Source: Zygnema cylindricum (taxonomy: Eukaryota; Streptophyta; Zygnematophyceae; Zygnematales; Zygnemataceae). From it: DNA of 64,000 nt. A program made the translations under genes and the position numbers. The stretch covers positions 1 to 64,000 of the forward strand of contig JBBHKE010002047.1 in assembly GCA_037447655.1 (NCBI GenBank), given 5' to 3'. This document shows positions 25,536-38,300 of this stretch, one piece after another. Position 1 is the stretch's first letter. Each line of letters begins with the position of its first letter. Below the pieces are notes generated by a model. That model was not told where the DNA came from and ran no database searches. It saw only the letters and a program-made list of their open reading frames with translations.

Positions 25536-28500
25536 TCATACTACAGCAGCCATCGGCTCCTTTACTTCTGTTTCCGTTTCCTTTTCCGTTTCCGTTTTCG
25601 TTTCCATCTCAGGGCTTTCCGCAATACCGACAATGTTCAAGATTCGTAATCGGGTCAACTCCTGAAAAAGTGAAAAGATCCTCATCGGTCACAAATTATG
25701 CAAACTCTCATAGATCGATGTTAAACAAAATTGAAAGCAGAAAAAGCTCCGTGAAACAAAAAACTGTTCCATGCTTCCATCCCACCACATTATTCTTACC
25801 ACAATAAACTTCATATTCTTTTTTTTCTCTTCGTTTTCAATTTTCTCCGTTCTTCTTCATAAGTCTTCATTAGTTTTCGTTCTTACCTGGCGATGGCCTT
25901 TGTGACGCCGATAGTTCTTCCTCCGTTTCTTCTTGAAAATTATAACTTTTGCATCTAGTGCCTGTCATGTAAATAACATACATTAGAAGGCGCATTAAAA
26001 TACAAGGCCATGAACGACCCTGGAATCCCATAAGTCCATACACCAAGTTTTCATTTCTTGAAATGCCATCTTGTGTTTTTCGAGGGACATCAGACAGACG
26101 ACAAACATTGGGTTGACCTTCCTGACAACTTGAATCTCATTCCAATTCAAAATTACCTTTAAAAATCACACTACTCAAGAAAGAAAATGGAGTACACTAT
26201 ATCACTATTAGCATTAATATTTTTTCCCCCATTTAAAGCACCTTTTTTCCATGCACACTTGTCCAATTTTCATTTGGTAACTGCCAATTGGAAGGTAAGA
26301 CTCTAAGCTTTCCATCGTGACCGTCAAGTTAATAATCTGACAAGTGTACACGGGAAAAAATGAGTTTGAAGCCCAAAAAAACATCAACGCTAATAGCGAT
26401 ACACTGTGTAGTACCCTGTTCAAACGTCCATACAACAACTTCCCATGGTAAACCTTACTTGTTCCTCAACAGCTGCAAGGACGTGAGCGCCTGGGATTAC
26501 AGGCCGGCCAATAATTGTCTGCCATTTGGAGCCCAGTAACATTACTTTCTCCAGAGCTACCTGTACATAATACAACACGTTTGATTCAGTTAGAGCTGCT
26601 CAAGAGGAGTCTGATAGGGTAATGACACGAACGAAATTTACCGTCGTGTTGAGGAGAATTGTGTTTTACAAATACTGTAATCGTGCGTACAGTCACTCAA
26701 AACACTGTACGAACTGTACAGATCACCCTCGAAACGATGGTAATACTTTGATAGTGTAATAACAGTCTAACCAAGGGAAACCAAGGAAGCAAGACATGTT
26801 TATCCAGACGTATTTGGTTTCAACTTTCATCTGGCTTTGACCTGATGGACGCAGTCACATGAAGGATGATACAAGCTCGGTGGTCACAAAGTTATGGCTG
26901 TGGACAATAGGAACTATTAGATGCAAGTGAAACTTGTAGCTGAAGTTTCTGAGGTTTCTGTAGATTCTGAGGTTTCAGAAATTTCTGAAGTTTCTGAGGT
27001 TTCTATAGCTGGTAAAATGCCCCCAGATTACCAGAAATATACACTAATGCAACTGAGGTCTCATAATTGTCAACATAGCCTGTTGTGCTCCCTCACCATG
27101 TTTTTCCTCTAGGATGAGAAGTGTGACGGGCAGTAACCAACAGTAGTTGACAAAAATACTTTATTCTCACCGATTTGACGAGTTACACTAGATAAAAGTT
27201 AATATTCATCGACCAAGCTAACTTTACTTCCGAATATGGACAACAAACAGTGTGGATGAACGTTTATGCTCAGCACCTTCTCATTAACATCGACAAACTT
27301 CAACTTCTCCACGTATATAGCGTCTCCTGGAGAAACTTTGAATTGATGGGAGCCAATCTGCAAAGGTAGAGAAAAAATCTTCCGTTGAATCAAGGGCAAG
27401 TACAGACAATGCTTCTCAGCACCAGAATATGGAAAGGCCCACAACACAACACATCCTACATTGCTTAATAGTAACCCACCATCCTCACCTGCTAAGTCAC
27501 CATGACTCACTATTAAATGAGCAATGTTTCCATAGTTCAAATGTGCACAAAAAATTGGAAACACTGTATGTGATGACGACCTACCATACGCATATTACAA
27601 GGCTATTTCAAGTGTAATACGCTTTAAGGTAGGGGGTACCACATATAGCGTTTCCAATTGTTTTCAGACATTTGAACTATGAATGTTTCTACTATTTTGA
27701 TATCAACTTCACACACGTAAACATGCTCTAAAGGGATAAGGTTCACAGAAAGCATACAAAAAATCATATGAGAAACTCGGAAGGAGCTATAAAAGGAACG
27801 TAAAAGTAGCTATACCAGAAGCTCTTCACAAAAAACATGGACCTTCCTCCAATGGCAATCCACTTTCGTAACGAAGAAAAAAATCAGCTCTATGAAAAGT
27901 GGAAATTGAAAATGAAGAAAGGGAAGGTAGGAAAGTGAAGGTTGAGGAGGGAAAGGAGAACCTGGGAGAGAACGAAGCACAATGCTCTTGGGACCTTGAA
28001 TCCTACACCATTCACTATCATCACTGTGGTACAAAATGTTCACCACTTCAAAAGTCTTTAGCGTGAATTACGAAGATATTTCTAGTTCGTAACAACAATT
28101 AGTGTGAATTAATGTAACATGATTTAGTAAGATGCACACCTGATGTGAAAGCTTTGTGCAAATGTCCATTTGGATTAGCATTATAAACTCATTTACGACC
28201 ATGAATAACATCACTGTATGGTAGGCACCGTGGTACTTCATAACAACTACTTCAAAACTTTGACGATAAATTCACTTGGAAAATTGGTTTTGCAATAAAA
28301 TAAATAAGTTTTACTTGTAATTCTGAAACTTATATGATTCGGCAGATATGTAAAAAAATAACCATACAAAGACGAATTACCTGAACAACTGCAAAGACAT
28401 TCTGCGTTTCAATGTTGATCAGTTTCCCATTCAACTTTTCAAGAACTCGATATCCGATATGATGAGCATTTGATTGCCGTCGACCGGTTTGTTTCGCTGT

Positions 28501-29076
28501 CTTATAAACATCGTTTTTCTCCTTACAAACATCTTTTTCCACCTTGCCAGTCACATTATCTGATAAAGATGTTGCTTTTGTTGATGCTTTCCTAACACGA
28601 CTGATAACAGGATTGGTAACAGGATCTGTGGAAACTATTTTAGGGTAAATGGACATCCCATAAGAATAAGGAAGTCCATACTTTCCATGTGAACTTGAAG
28701 AACCTAATGGACAGCCATATTCCTTGGTTTGCCGACCCAAATGTGATGACAAATTGCAAAAGAATGAAGAAACATGATGGGGTTTACAACATTTTACAAG
28801 ACTTCTACTTCCAATAGCAAGAATATCTGTGTCACTCTGTCCAAGGTTTTCCCTCAAAATAACATTTTCGGACGCTAGTTTGGAATTGAGAGGCTCCACA
28901 GTCTTCTGAAAAAATCCTGTCTGGGTAACTGAAGGGCATGAAGGTAAAGTGACTGTAGTCCTTAGGTTCTCCAATTTCGACAGAAATGGACTAGTTATTC
29001 CACATCTTCCTTCAACAGACTGGAAAAATTTGTGACTTAAACGAAGAGAAGCGCGAGCCTTTTGAAAAGCCATCAT
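25536..29076 (-). CDS. MRPL21: Mitochondrial ribosomal protein bL21m, complete, 5 exons
   Basis: Exons: 29076-28381, 27357-27277, 26560-26459, 25961-25887, 25661-25536 (TGA). They total 1080 nt, 359 residues, with all joins in phase 0. The bL21 domain begins at about residue 226: NVFAVVQIGSHQFKVSPGD, EKLKFVDVNEK, KVMLLGSKWQTIIGRPVIPG, then the conserved basic end ALDAKVIIFKKKRRKNYRR and HKGHRQELTRLRI. bL21 binds 23S-type rRNA in the large subunit. The Met-rich start is followed by an Arg/Ser-rich, acid-poor stretch (FQKARASLRLSHKFFQS), a typical mitochondrial presequence. The N-terminal extension (about 225 residues) is longer than I recall for plant L21m. The C-terminal tail is a Thr/Glu hexanucleotide repeat product (KTETEKETETE). 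A second ATG follows the first directly. The exon 2 donor GTGCTG is weak but forced by the family alignment. A chloroplast destination is less likely, given the match to plant mitochondrial L21. Confidence 0.93.
26195..26408. mobile_element. mariner-like MITE (family B2) in bL21m intron
   Basis: TA on both sides; left end CACTATATCACTATTAGC, right end GCTAATAGCGATACACTGTG. The interior shares ACACTTGTCCAATTTTCA with the copy at 30009-30227 and keeps similar order over about 200 bp. It lies in the intron between bL21m exons 3 and 4. Confidence 0.75.
26941..27010. repeat. short tandem repeat (GAGGTTTCT / GAAGTTTCT)
   Basis: About seven degenerate 9-12 bp units of TTTCTGARG inside bL21m intron 2. 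On the + strand they read open (VSEVSVDSEVSEISEVS), but they are intronic on the coding strand and no gene is implied. Confidence 0.75.
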
Positions 29077-30008
29077 GAAGTGGTCTGATTTTGAACTCCA
29101 GCAAGCATCAGCCTCAACAAAGGTGAAAACAGTTTAGGGAGTGGTGTGAACACAACAGGCTACTGCTTGTAATGGCTCTGGTTTGGAGTAATCTGGAAAC
29201 TAAAACGAACGGAACGGCATCTGATGACAACATGGAAATGGTAATCTGCGAATGGTAATCAGGAACTGTATTGCAAAAATCAAGCCTATGCTACAACAGA
29301 AAATTCAAGTTTGTGAACTTTTTACAGAAAAATGACAATCACAAAACCAGAATACAATCATATAAAGTAAAGCTGCTTTGAAAAACGAATTGAATTCGGA
29401 ATCCTACAGTGAGTGATACTAAAACGTAACAGATGTGAATACAAAGAAATGCCTTGTCACCAGTTAGACATAAAATGCCTTACATATCTTTCTCTTCACT
29501 GTTTTTCCCGTCTCTCCTCTTCATACCTTCCGTCCATCTCAGCCCTCTAGGTTTCTATCATTTCCTCCCTCTTGTCTTCTATTTTCACCTGCCTGCCCTT
29601 CTACTACCTCAGCTATCCTTTCTTTTCTCCTTTTTTTGTTATCGCCTCCCTGACGCACGCTCCTCGGGCGCCCATTTTCACAGGATTAGGGCTTTACCGT
29701 ACGGTACTGGAAAAATATGACATTGAAATTGAATACGTGCGAGAGTTCGGGTACGTTGATAGCTTGATACTTAATAGTTCAAAAGTGCGAATCAATTAGA
29801 AACGTTATATGCAGTTTAAGCGTTCCAATTCCCGTTTCTTCTGTAAAACCTGAACTGTACAGTTTTATCAAAACAAATGTACCCTATTGTACTTCTTTAT
29901 AAACACGCCGTGCGGGAACTCCGGTACGTTCATACGGTACACAGTGTATCGTGTATCTCTATTGCATTACAGTGCAGTACAGAACAGTGCAGTTTCGTAC
30001 CGGTACTA
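29077..30008. other. 5' flank of bL21m, no gene seen
   Basis: Holds the bL21m promoter and 5' UTR (minus strand), then CT-rich DNA at about 29480-29640 and GTAC-rich DNA at about 29690-30000. No supported gene. Confidence 0.45.
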
Positions 30009-30227
30009 CACAGCGTGAATCGCTATTGTGTTAATATTTATTCCGCCACTTTAAAACATATTTTCTCCGTACACACTTGTCCAATTTTCAGTTTGAGACC
30101 GCCAACCGGAAGCTGGAAATCTTACCTTTCAATCGTAACCGTCAGATCCACAATCCGAAAAGTGTGTACGTAGAGAAGATGTTTTAAGTGGCGTAAAATT
30201 TATTAACACTAATATCGATACAAGGTG
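30009..30227. mobile_element. mariner-like MITE (family B2)
   Basis: TA flanks; left end CACAGCGTGAATCGCTATTG, right end with TTAACACTAATATCGATAC. The interior (ACACTTGTCCAATTTTCAG, GACCGCCAACCGGAAG) matches 26195-26408. 219 bp, no coding content. Confidence 0.75.
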
Positions 30228-30313
30228 TAGTGTTACTAACAAGCGATACAGGACATAATATCGACAGACGGTGTACTGATGTATCGTTCAGCCTGTAATC
30301 CTGTACTTTACCT

Positions 30314-31102
30314 CAGAGGTCGCAAACGGTCAACCGAAACCGTGACCGACCGTTAACCGACCGCCCGCGCCGGATCCGGAACGGATTCGGTTGCCAAATT
30401 TTGAGGGCCGGGCGGTTGCGGTCGGTTGATTCACCAGAAAAAAAAAACGGTCGGTTACGGTCGGTCAATCAAAAAACAAACAAAAAAAAAAATGTACTGT
30501 CCATACAATCCAACATTATTGTACTTTGTACTCTTTGGTATCGTGAAAGTACGTGACATCATGATTAGCGTCGCAAATCTGACACGATACACCGCGAATC
30601 GTTATTAGACTATAGAAATTATTCGAGTAAAGAAAAAAATAGCGCCATTCATTCAAATTTAGTACCAGTAGACGTGGCAGATTATGGTCTATGTCCTTAA
30701 ATAGTGTAATTTGTTCTATTTAAGGTATCAATGTCAAAATTTTGGGGTGCCGATATAGAGTACATAAGGCTAATAACGATTCTTCCCAAATCTTAGGGAA
30801 GGTGACAAAGCGTCGCAAATCTGACACGTTAGTAAACACTATTCATTTCACAAATCTAAAAGAACGCGACAAATCGTAATTATTGGCTTATTCATACGCC
30901 GTACATTAGATAATTTTGTATTTTTTCGGTTACGAGCGGGCAAGGTTAGTCGCGAGAAATCCAGTTTCGGTTAACTTTTATTTTCGTAAACGGTTAACAA
31001 TTTTGGAGCGTGACATCACCCGGTCAGGCGTCGGTTACTCAAATTTTGAAAAAAAAAATGGTCGGTTTCGGTTATGCAAAATTTTGACTTTTACGACCTC
31101 TG
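30314..31102. mobile_element. hAT-like MITE copy 1 (CAGAGGTCGCAAA termini)
   Basis: Begins CAGAGGTCGCAAACGGTC and ends TTTTACGACCTCTG. It is the reverse orientation of the copies at 48214-49026 and 55025-55587. The subterminal part repeats GACCG/CGGTC motifs, and a GCGCCGGATCCGGAAC block is shared. No matching 8-bp flanks are seen (CTTTACCT and CAATACAG), so the site is decayed or recombined. A family-B MITE is inserted inside it. Without coding capacity, it would need a transposase from elsewhere. Confidence 0.8.
30590..30790. mobile_element. family B MITE nested in hAT-like copy 1
   Basis: The left end, TA plus CACCGCGAATCGTTATTAG, interrupts the hAT-like sequence exactly after GACACGATA. 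The interior shares CGTGGCAGATT and GTCCTTAAATA with 32514-32712. The right end keeps CTAATAACGATTC but lacks the terminal GCGGTG, so that end is truncated or damaged. Confidence 0.7.
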
Positions 31103-31349
31103 CAATACAGTATGGGTATTGAACAAGCCCCCATACAAGTGTGGGACCTTCGGCACCTCGCGGCACCTCGCGCCGACATTTGGCACCTCTTGGGATCGCG
31201 TATGACAAATAGGGTTTTGTGTTTTGGTTTGTTTTTTTAATAAAAAAAAAAACAAAAAGAGAAAAAATAAGCCCTAAACGAGCAGTCGCGGACGTCTTCA
31301 GCACCGCGGGGGGCAAAAAGTTGCAAGATTCAGTACAGTAATGTAATGT

Positions 31350-31706
31350 GATGTTGTGTATCAACGGCCCCTGTTCGATTCTCGATATATACCTAATTTA
31401 TATCGTTCCATTTATTGAGGAGGTGAATATTACGATATTTTTTGCAATATATCGGCCGATAATTCGATATATCTTATACCGCGATATGTCGAAGTTGACA
31501 TTAGGTCAAAAAAAAATCAGATCCTCCCCCCCCCCCTCGGTGGCGCGTCCTCGGTGGGGGGTGGGGGGGGGTCGTACGATTAAATTGTACCTTATATACG
31601 GATCTTCGTACGGCTTTCCGAACCATATCGAGACCGATGACCGATCGATAATCAATATTCGAATATTGATTTTATTGCAATATATTTTTAGCCAATACAC
31701 AACATT
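31350..31706. mobile_element. family A MITE copy with C-run/G-run hairpin
   Basis: GTTGTGTATC at the left and ATACACAACAT at the right, with CGATATA motifs between. At 31527-31573 a run of 12 C, a TCGGTGG linker and a run of G can fold on each other. Drifted relative to 3099-3461. Confidence 0.6.
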
Positions 31707-31713
31707 AGCGATT

Positions 31714-31998
31714 AGAGATGTCAATAACCATCGGGATACCTCCTTTCGCTAATACGAAATGGATTGTAAAAAAAAAATCAAAAGCCTTTGTCCCGCCCGA
31801 AATATCTCCGTACTTTTTCGTACTTTATTTTTCATACTATAATTGTGTACATTTTGACAAACCCCCTCAAACAATAACCATCGGCGATATGATTTTTGTT
31901 GGTTCCGGAGCGATATATCTAGACCCCTCACCGTTCGATAACCGATAATTTTGCTTTTCGGATTTATTGTGATAAAAAATTACCCAATACACAACACT
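31714..31998. mobile_element. degraded family A MITE copy
   Basis: The right end CCCAATACACAACAC is clear. The left end is poorly preserved (ATGTCAATAACCATCGGG). Adjacent to the copy ending at 31706. Confidence 0.4.
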
Positions 31999-32513
31999 CC
32001 TAAAAGCCCTAAAAACCTAAAGGATTTATAAGTGCCTTCAATTGTAGATCCGAGCTGATCCTCTCCAAATACCTCTTAAAAAGTAACCTGAATGAGGCTC
32101 CTCCTCAGCCACCTTAATGTGGCTGCTACGTCGGTGGCCAAAATCGCCACTGATCTCCAAAATGTGTTTTTTATTTATTTTTGTTTTTCTACTTTTCCAA
32201 AATTTGAGGTTTTTCCCACTTGATCAAACCGTGACCCCGTGGAAATGCACTATTAATTGCTGTTGCAATTGATAGCATTGGAATATTTCCTGAAATAGAA
32301 CCTTGAACAGGTCCTACTTCGGTAGATCCAATTTAGTTCCTTTCCCCCTTGATGATCTTCTTCTACGTCGATCCTTCCCTTCCTTTTTATCCCTCTCGAT
32401 TTCTTTATTTTCTTCGTCCAACTACTTCCCCACAGATTAAATCATTGTGGCGGTCTCATCTGAGCTCTGAAATAGACTGAATTTCGGGTAAGACAAAACA
32501 TGGCTTTTTGCTA
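31999..32513. other. short non-repetitive stretch, no gene seen
   Basis: Between MITEs. It holds some CT-rich DNA but no frame with family resemblance, and no recognisable RNA gene. Confidence 0.4.
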
Positions 32514-32712
32514 CACCGCTAATCGTTATTAGTGTTAAAGATTTATTAACGTTAATGCGAAATTAGAGTTAACAATACTAATTTAGTGCAGGGAGGCGTG
32601 GCAGATTGTAGCCCACGTCCTTAAATAATTTTGTGAACTCTATTTTGGGATTTCTAGTCAAAAAAAGTCGCGACCGAATTAGTGTTATTAACACTAATAA
32701 CGATTAGCGGTG
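32514..32712. mobile_element. mariner-like MITE (family B), best-preserved copy
   Basis: 199 bp flanked by TA. Termini CACCGCTAATCGTTATTAGT and ACTAATAACGATTAGCGGTG are perfect inverted repeats for at least 20 bases. Non-coding. This copy defines the family found also at 16303, 30590, 56313 and, more distantly, 58729. Confidence 0.9.
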
Positions 32713-32714
32713 TA

Positions 32715-33145
32715 GTGTTATGCATCGGGTCAAAACCTATCGCGATAAAACTGATACGATAGTTATCGGTTATAGGACGGTGAGGGGTTCCAATATATTG
32801 CTCCGAGACCAACAAATTCCTTATTGGCGATAAGTGGAAAAAAAATTAGTTCCCTATATAACAGTACTTAATAACAAACTGTATTATATTTTTCCCTGTA
32901 TATAGTGTGGCTTGCCACGTATGACAATCTGTTCTGTACGTGAAATACACCGTACAATTGTACGGTATGAACCGTGCGATTATCGCTGATAGTTATCTAA
33001 CCAGTGCTATAGCGATAAAAAACCGATAATATCTATTTTTTATCGCGATAACACCGATACCGATATATTTTGCCAATATGTCGATTATCGGTAGGCTAAA
33101 AAAAGGGACATATCGGTTATTGGCAAATGGCCACCGATACAACAC
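32715..33145. mobile_element. family A MITE abutting a family B MITE
   Basis: Begins GTGTTATGCATCGGG and ends CACCGATACAACAC with TA on both sides. The left TA (32713-32714) is also the right TA of the family B element, so one element used the target duplication of the other. Interior has several CGATA/TATCG motifs. Confidence 0.8.
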
Positions 33146-35339
33146 TACATACAATAAACATAGACAATGGATTTTTGGAAATAAAAAACCATAAGCCTTG
33201 CCGTACCTTAAGTTGCATCGATCTGTCTAATGGGGGTAAGTTAAGTCGTCTTCTCCTCGCCTACTAGCATCCCTTAGCCGTCCAAGAGAGTTATAACCCC
33301 CTCTCTCCCTCGGATCTAACATGTCCCCCTCTGAATCCGGGTCATTGGTCGGTGTACGGAATTTGAACCATGGTTTGACAAGTACAACCGTACTTAAAAA
33401 CAAAAGATTAAGGTAGTTTTGCTTCTAGGGCGACTCCTAGTTTGCTTTTGGCCACATATTAGTTTTGGTTCTTGTGTTACCGTACAAATTGAGCACAATT
33501 AATTCTGATATAGTGTGTTACAACTAAAGATAATGGCTATCGTGTATTAAGCCTAAAATAAAATCTTATGATGAGAAGGAATGGTTTCACTTCATTTTTG
33601 TCTAAAAGAGAAACATAACAGATAGGCATTATTGCAATAGTGAAACCTTAAAGAATTTAAAAAGGTAAAACGTGTTCATGAAGTTGAATGCAAAAAGTCC
33701 ATACATTGTATCACTTTAGTTATCGTCTGAAAATACTGGCATTAAACAATTTTAAATATTTTGCAATGAAAAAGAATATTTCGTTTGAATTAGATTCGTA
33801 GAAACAAAGATTATTGGGGATGTGAGATTATGTAAAAACATTTTAAGTGGATAACAATTGTCATTTTGTATGAGCATAATAAAAAGGCTCTTGGATTCCA
33901 TTTTCATTTTGAAAACAAGGAAATAAAAATCTTTTCCAAACTCAAATTATTGCCATTGGAACCAAGCTACGTGTAAATTACACTGGATAGCTAAAATGTA
34001 TAAACTACTCTCAAAAAGAAAAAGAAACAGCCTCGGTCCAAAATTGATTAAATATAGAATAACATATAAAAATGGTTTAAGCTAAAATGCACAAAGACTA
34101 CAAATTGAATAACTGAAAAGATATAATCTTCAATGCAATATTCTTAGACCGGAAGATTACTTTACAATACATATACAATCACGGGGTCAAAAAAATTAAA
34201 AAAATCGTTAAACGTTAATTAATCGCGAATGTGGATCCCAACCAAGGCACCTGAATAAGCCTATTGGTTCATGTAAAAAATACACATCTGAGGCTCCCGT
34301 ATAAATTGTTTATTAAAGTTTCCTGTCAACCAAAGCAAAGTAAAAAAAAAAAAATCGCCGTTAGAAAATCGGCCCGACAATATTATCATCATCACCACCA
34401 TGATAAAGTTAAACCATGAAAAAATTCTTGAACGCAACCGGAAGAAATTAACCACATGAGAACTATACAGTAGAAAATTTAGAAGCGTTGCCATCAGTAG
34501 CCTTTTACCGATTTTTTCAAACCAACCGATAACCTGTACATCAGCCAAACCATTATTTGCCGATATATATCGTCGGCGATATATCCAGATGGATGGTATC
34601 GATCAGCGAACGATAGTTTTCACAATTTTACCTTTTTGTTCTGCAATCATTTTACGGTTATATAGTGTTCAGTTATGTGGTATCCCTTCATGCAAAGGGC
34701 ATTCGAAGACTTTATAATAATACGCGTATAATAAGGGTTAACCAAATACAACATTCCGGTTGTTTTTCGCACATGACCTATGAGCAAATACAAACCAAGC
34801 AACACCTTTTCATAATCATCACCCAAACCGTAGATCAAATGTGCGATTGGAAACGCTATATGTAGTTACCCCATACTATACGCGTATTATACTGTATAAT
34901 ACACGTCGGGTATGGATAAACCAAATATAGTGTTTCCTATTGTTTTCCCAAACTTGATCTATGAGACAAAAAACAACCACAAAGTCGGACAAGTTTTGGA
35001 ACTTACTTTATGGGAGTTCCGCATTGGGTGTTTCTGCACAAGGAGAAGTCAAACAAGGTCAAGTGAGAAAACTTGAAGGATTTCTATAGAATCCGCTATG
35101 CTCATTTTATCTTCCTTTATATTAAGTCATATCCGAATTTACAAATTTTATAGTGTGGTTCCACAAGTTTAGCACGCAAGACATAATTTTAAAAGAGAAA
35201 AAACGTTCAACCTCTACTAAAGACTGGAGAAAGTTCTTCGAACGAAAATTACAGTAATTTTGCATGCCAGATAGTATTTGAAAACAGAAAAAACGTTCGA
35301 CAGTACTAAAGACCGAACAAAATTTGTACGGGCGAAAAC
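33146..35339. other. AT-rich stretch beyond G8 gene 3' end, no gene seen
   Basis: Downstream of the minus-strand G8-domain gene. It holds a family A fragment near 34555-34640 (GCCGATATATATCG) and a 95-codon hydrophobic frame at 34261-34548 (-) that I could not place. If the last G8 exon is spliced at 35342, a further exon could lie here, but none stood out. Confidence 0.4.
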
Positions 35340-38300
35340 TTACTTCCGTACGCCGATGATCTGCATGTCGAATAAAAGTCGTTTGGCGCCCCTATTGTAA
35401 ACATGGACCTCCGCCGCCACACTATTGGTCCCCTCCACTAGGCCGTACGCATTATTGGATGCCGGGAACGTCACAATATAGTTTTGGAATACGAACCATT
35501 TGTTTAGTTTGACCAACGCCTGCCAAAGTCAACGCCAACAATCACCGTCAAGAAATGTTAGACTGTTTTTAGTGTTCATTATGAAAAATCGAGTTTTCAA
35601 CCAGAAATTTTAAAGCTTGGAATTTGCATTGGAAAGACTCCAATACCGACACAATAAAGAAACAAAAACTAAAATCCTTTTATTTTTTGTTTTACCCTCC
35701 AAATCGATCTTCCGAAGTTGATAAATTCTTTGGTTTTGAATATTGAAAAACTTATGAGAAAAAAGTGAACTAAGAAAACCACCTTTGGCTAACTATTTTT
35801 CAAATCCAAATATATTTTTTGAAGATAAAACATATGCGCCCCCCCCCCCCAAAAAAAAAACGGTCCTTAAAAAGGTAAAATCAGAACAAATTGATAAATT
35901 GACACAAAAAAAAGCACTGCAACGTTGTACTATCAAGCAAACCTTTGCACAAACAATAAGACAAAATTCAAGAGAAATGTAGGACACCTATAAAAAGCAT
36001 GTAAACAAAGAAAATGAAAGAGAAAACGCGAGCCATGGGAGCTACGAAGCTACAAAAGGGAAATATTCCCTTATATAAGTGAAAACATGGGTGGATCTAC
36101 GGATACGTCGATATATGTATCCTCATTTTAGCGTGGACACAGAAGGAATTCCACATGACAATTATCATGGTGGCATTCAACACATTTTAAGTCTACACTT
36201 TTCTCTAAATTCTGTGCCACCAATAAAATAACGTCCGCCATGATTACTCTTAGGGGAATATTCCATGCAATTCTTTTCAATGGATCTAAGAAAACATTTT
36301 TTTTTTTTAGTGCCTTTCACTAACGTTTTATCGCGACTATCTCCTCCATACTACAGTCTTTTTGTTGGATTTTGGGGCAGCTTTGGGGCTACACCAAGAT
36401 CAATGATAATTGAAAAAGAAACCTAGGCATGTTTTCTTTTGTCTCCTTTAAGGCATACAATGCTGCCAGATGTCGTTGAGAGTCGCACATATCCTTGAAA
36501 ACACATCTTTATCACTGAACGACTTTTCTCGTGGCGAAAAGATTAGCCGACAAAAAAGATTTGCACAAAATTTGACGACTTAAGTACGTTGAGTTGCGCT
36601 GGCATGAAGGTATTTTTTTTGGATCCAAGTAATATGGAACGACTCGAAAACAAAAATTTCAAAACTCACACTTTGATAGAGGAACGAATCGCCAACATGG
36701 AATAACTCCCTTATTTCGACTAGATACACAAGCCAATAAAATGAAGGCAACTTGCATGTAGTTTGAAAAGAATCAATTTAGATAAGAAGACCAAATACTT
36801 GCACAGGTCATAAGCAAATGAGCTCATGCTTTCATTAGGTTTTGCACCCTAAAGGAAGTGGATAAAAACTACTTACCAAGGTAGAGTTGGTAATTGTCCC
36901 ATTGGGCATGTTGTTACGGATGACCTCTTTGCCATTGAGGTACACAACTATTCCATCCTCAAAATATATTTGGAATTTCAATGAACTGAAACATGTGGTG
37001 TTAAGCAAAGTAAAGTTTCTCCGGAAATAGTATGTAACACGTGTGGCTGAAGGTCTTGGCAAGGTGGTATTGAGTCCGGTAAGAACTGATTTCATCAGCG
37101 AAAAGAACAAATGTTAGTGAATCAAATCATAATAGAACCACATTAAATGGTTGTCTAATTTTGCAGGATAACTGATTTATTAGATAGAGGCTCCACTTTA
37201 TTGTAGCCATGGCATTCAACATCTTGCTCCGACCATTGTTCACAACAAGATTAATATCCGAATTGTGGTCTTTACTTATGTCTCAATTTCTTAGGAGTTA
37301 TTAATATCATCGATTCATTTCCATCACATCCATGCCTTTTCAGCGTATGCTTGCATGTTTAAAATCACGCGATACTTAGATGCATTATTTTGTCTTTTTG
37401 CTTAAGACCTGCATGTCACCTCTTATGCAACCTTGCTTACCGTTATTGAAGCCAAAAGTTCCCTTTCCACTCGTATTAAAGAAGGTGAGGTTGGTAGCTT
37501 TCGGGTCGTAGAAAGCGGGGCGGCGCTCATTTCCGGACGAGTCCCACAGCCAATCGGACTTGTAGGTTCGGAAAACCGTGCAAGTTCTGCACGCCCAAGG
37601 TGATAGAATTGATACCATGCAAATAACGGAAATGAAAAATAATAATGAAAATTGATGGTCTCTAGCCACTTTGAAATAGTGACACTAGAGAGTTCTATGT
37701 ACTTACTGGTTATTTCGGCAGGTTCGTTGGCTGACACCTGGATAAAGAAATATTGAGCGTGGAAAGAACGCTGGTAATTCCACATCAAAAGTATCCGTCT
37801 TATTAACACAAAAGTACATGTACTGTGCGATAAAGTCTTTCGCTGATTCACGTGTGGCTCCGTAACATGTCCTGCCAATCCGACGGTCAAAAATCAGTAA
37901 CTCCCGAACGACGTTAGGCTGGTTTCCACACGTGCAAAACACACAAGCTATACATGTGAAAACCTAAAAAAATCTGCGGCACAGAACTTGGACTGAATAA
38001 TGAGCTTTTGTAAGGGCACGTGCATGTCAGACATGGTGACACAGACGCCAGCTTTGATCGAAGTCGTTAGATTTCGATCTAGGGTATAAACTTTACTGGA
38101 TTATGGTAAGACTCGCTTATCATTGGATCGGCAAGAAGACACTTCCTAGTGGACCGATAAAAGTAAATCGCACAAACTAACGTCAGTACTGCCACGTGGG
38201 GGCAATATTTTTGGCCAAAAAATATGGAAAATAGTGTATTGTCATTTTACCCGCTGAAAACGGCAGTACGGCTTGAGCTATGTCAAACGCCAATGAGACT

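Noticed and set aside
31374-31400. GTTCGATTCTC as a tRNA B box
   Set aside because: No matching A box or cloverleaf around it; it belongs to a family A MITE.
34261-34548. 95-codon hydrophobic frame as a last exon of the G8 gene
   Set aside because: No supporting acceptor or phase was established, and the sequence resembles nothing known; kept only as a possibility.
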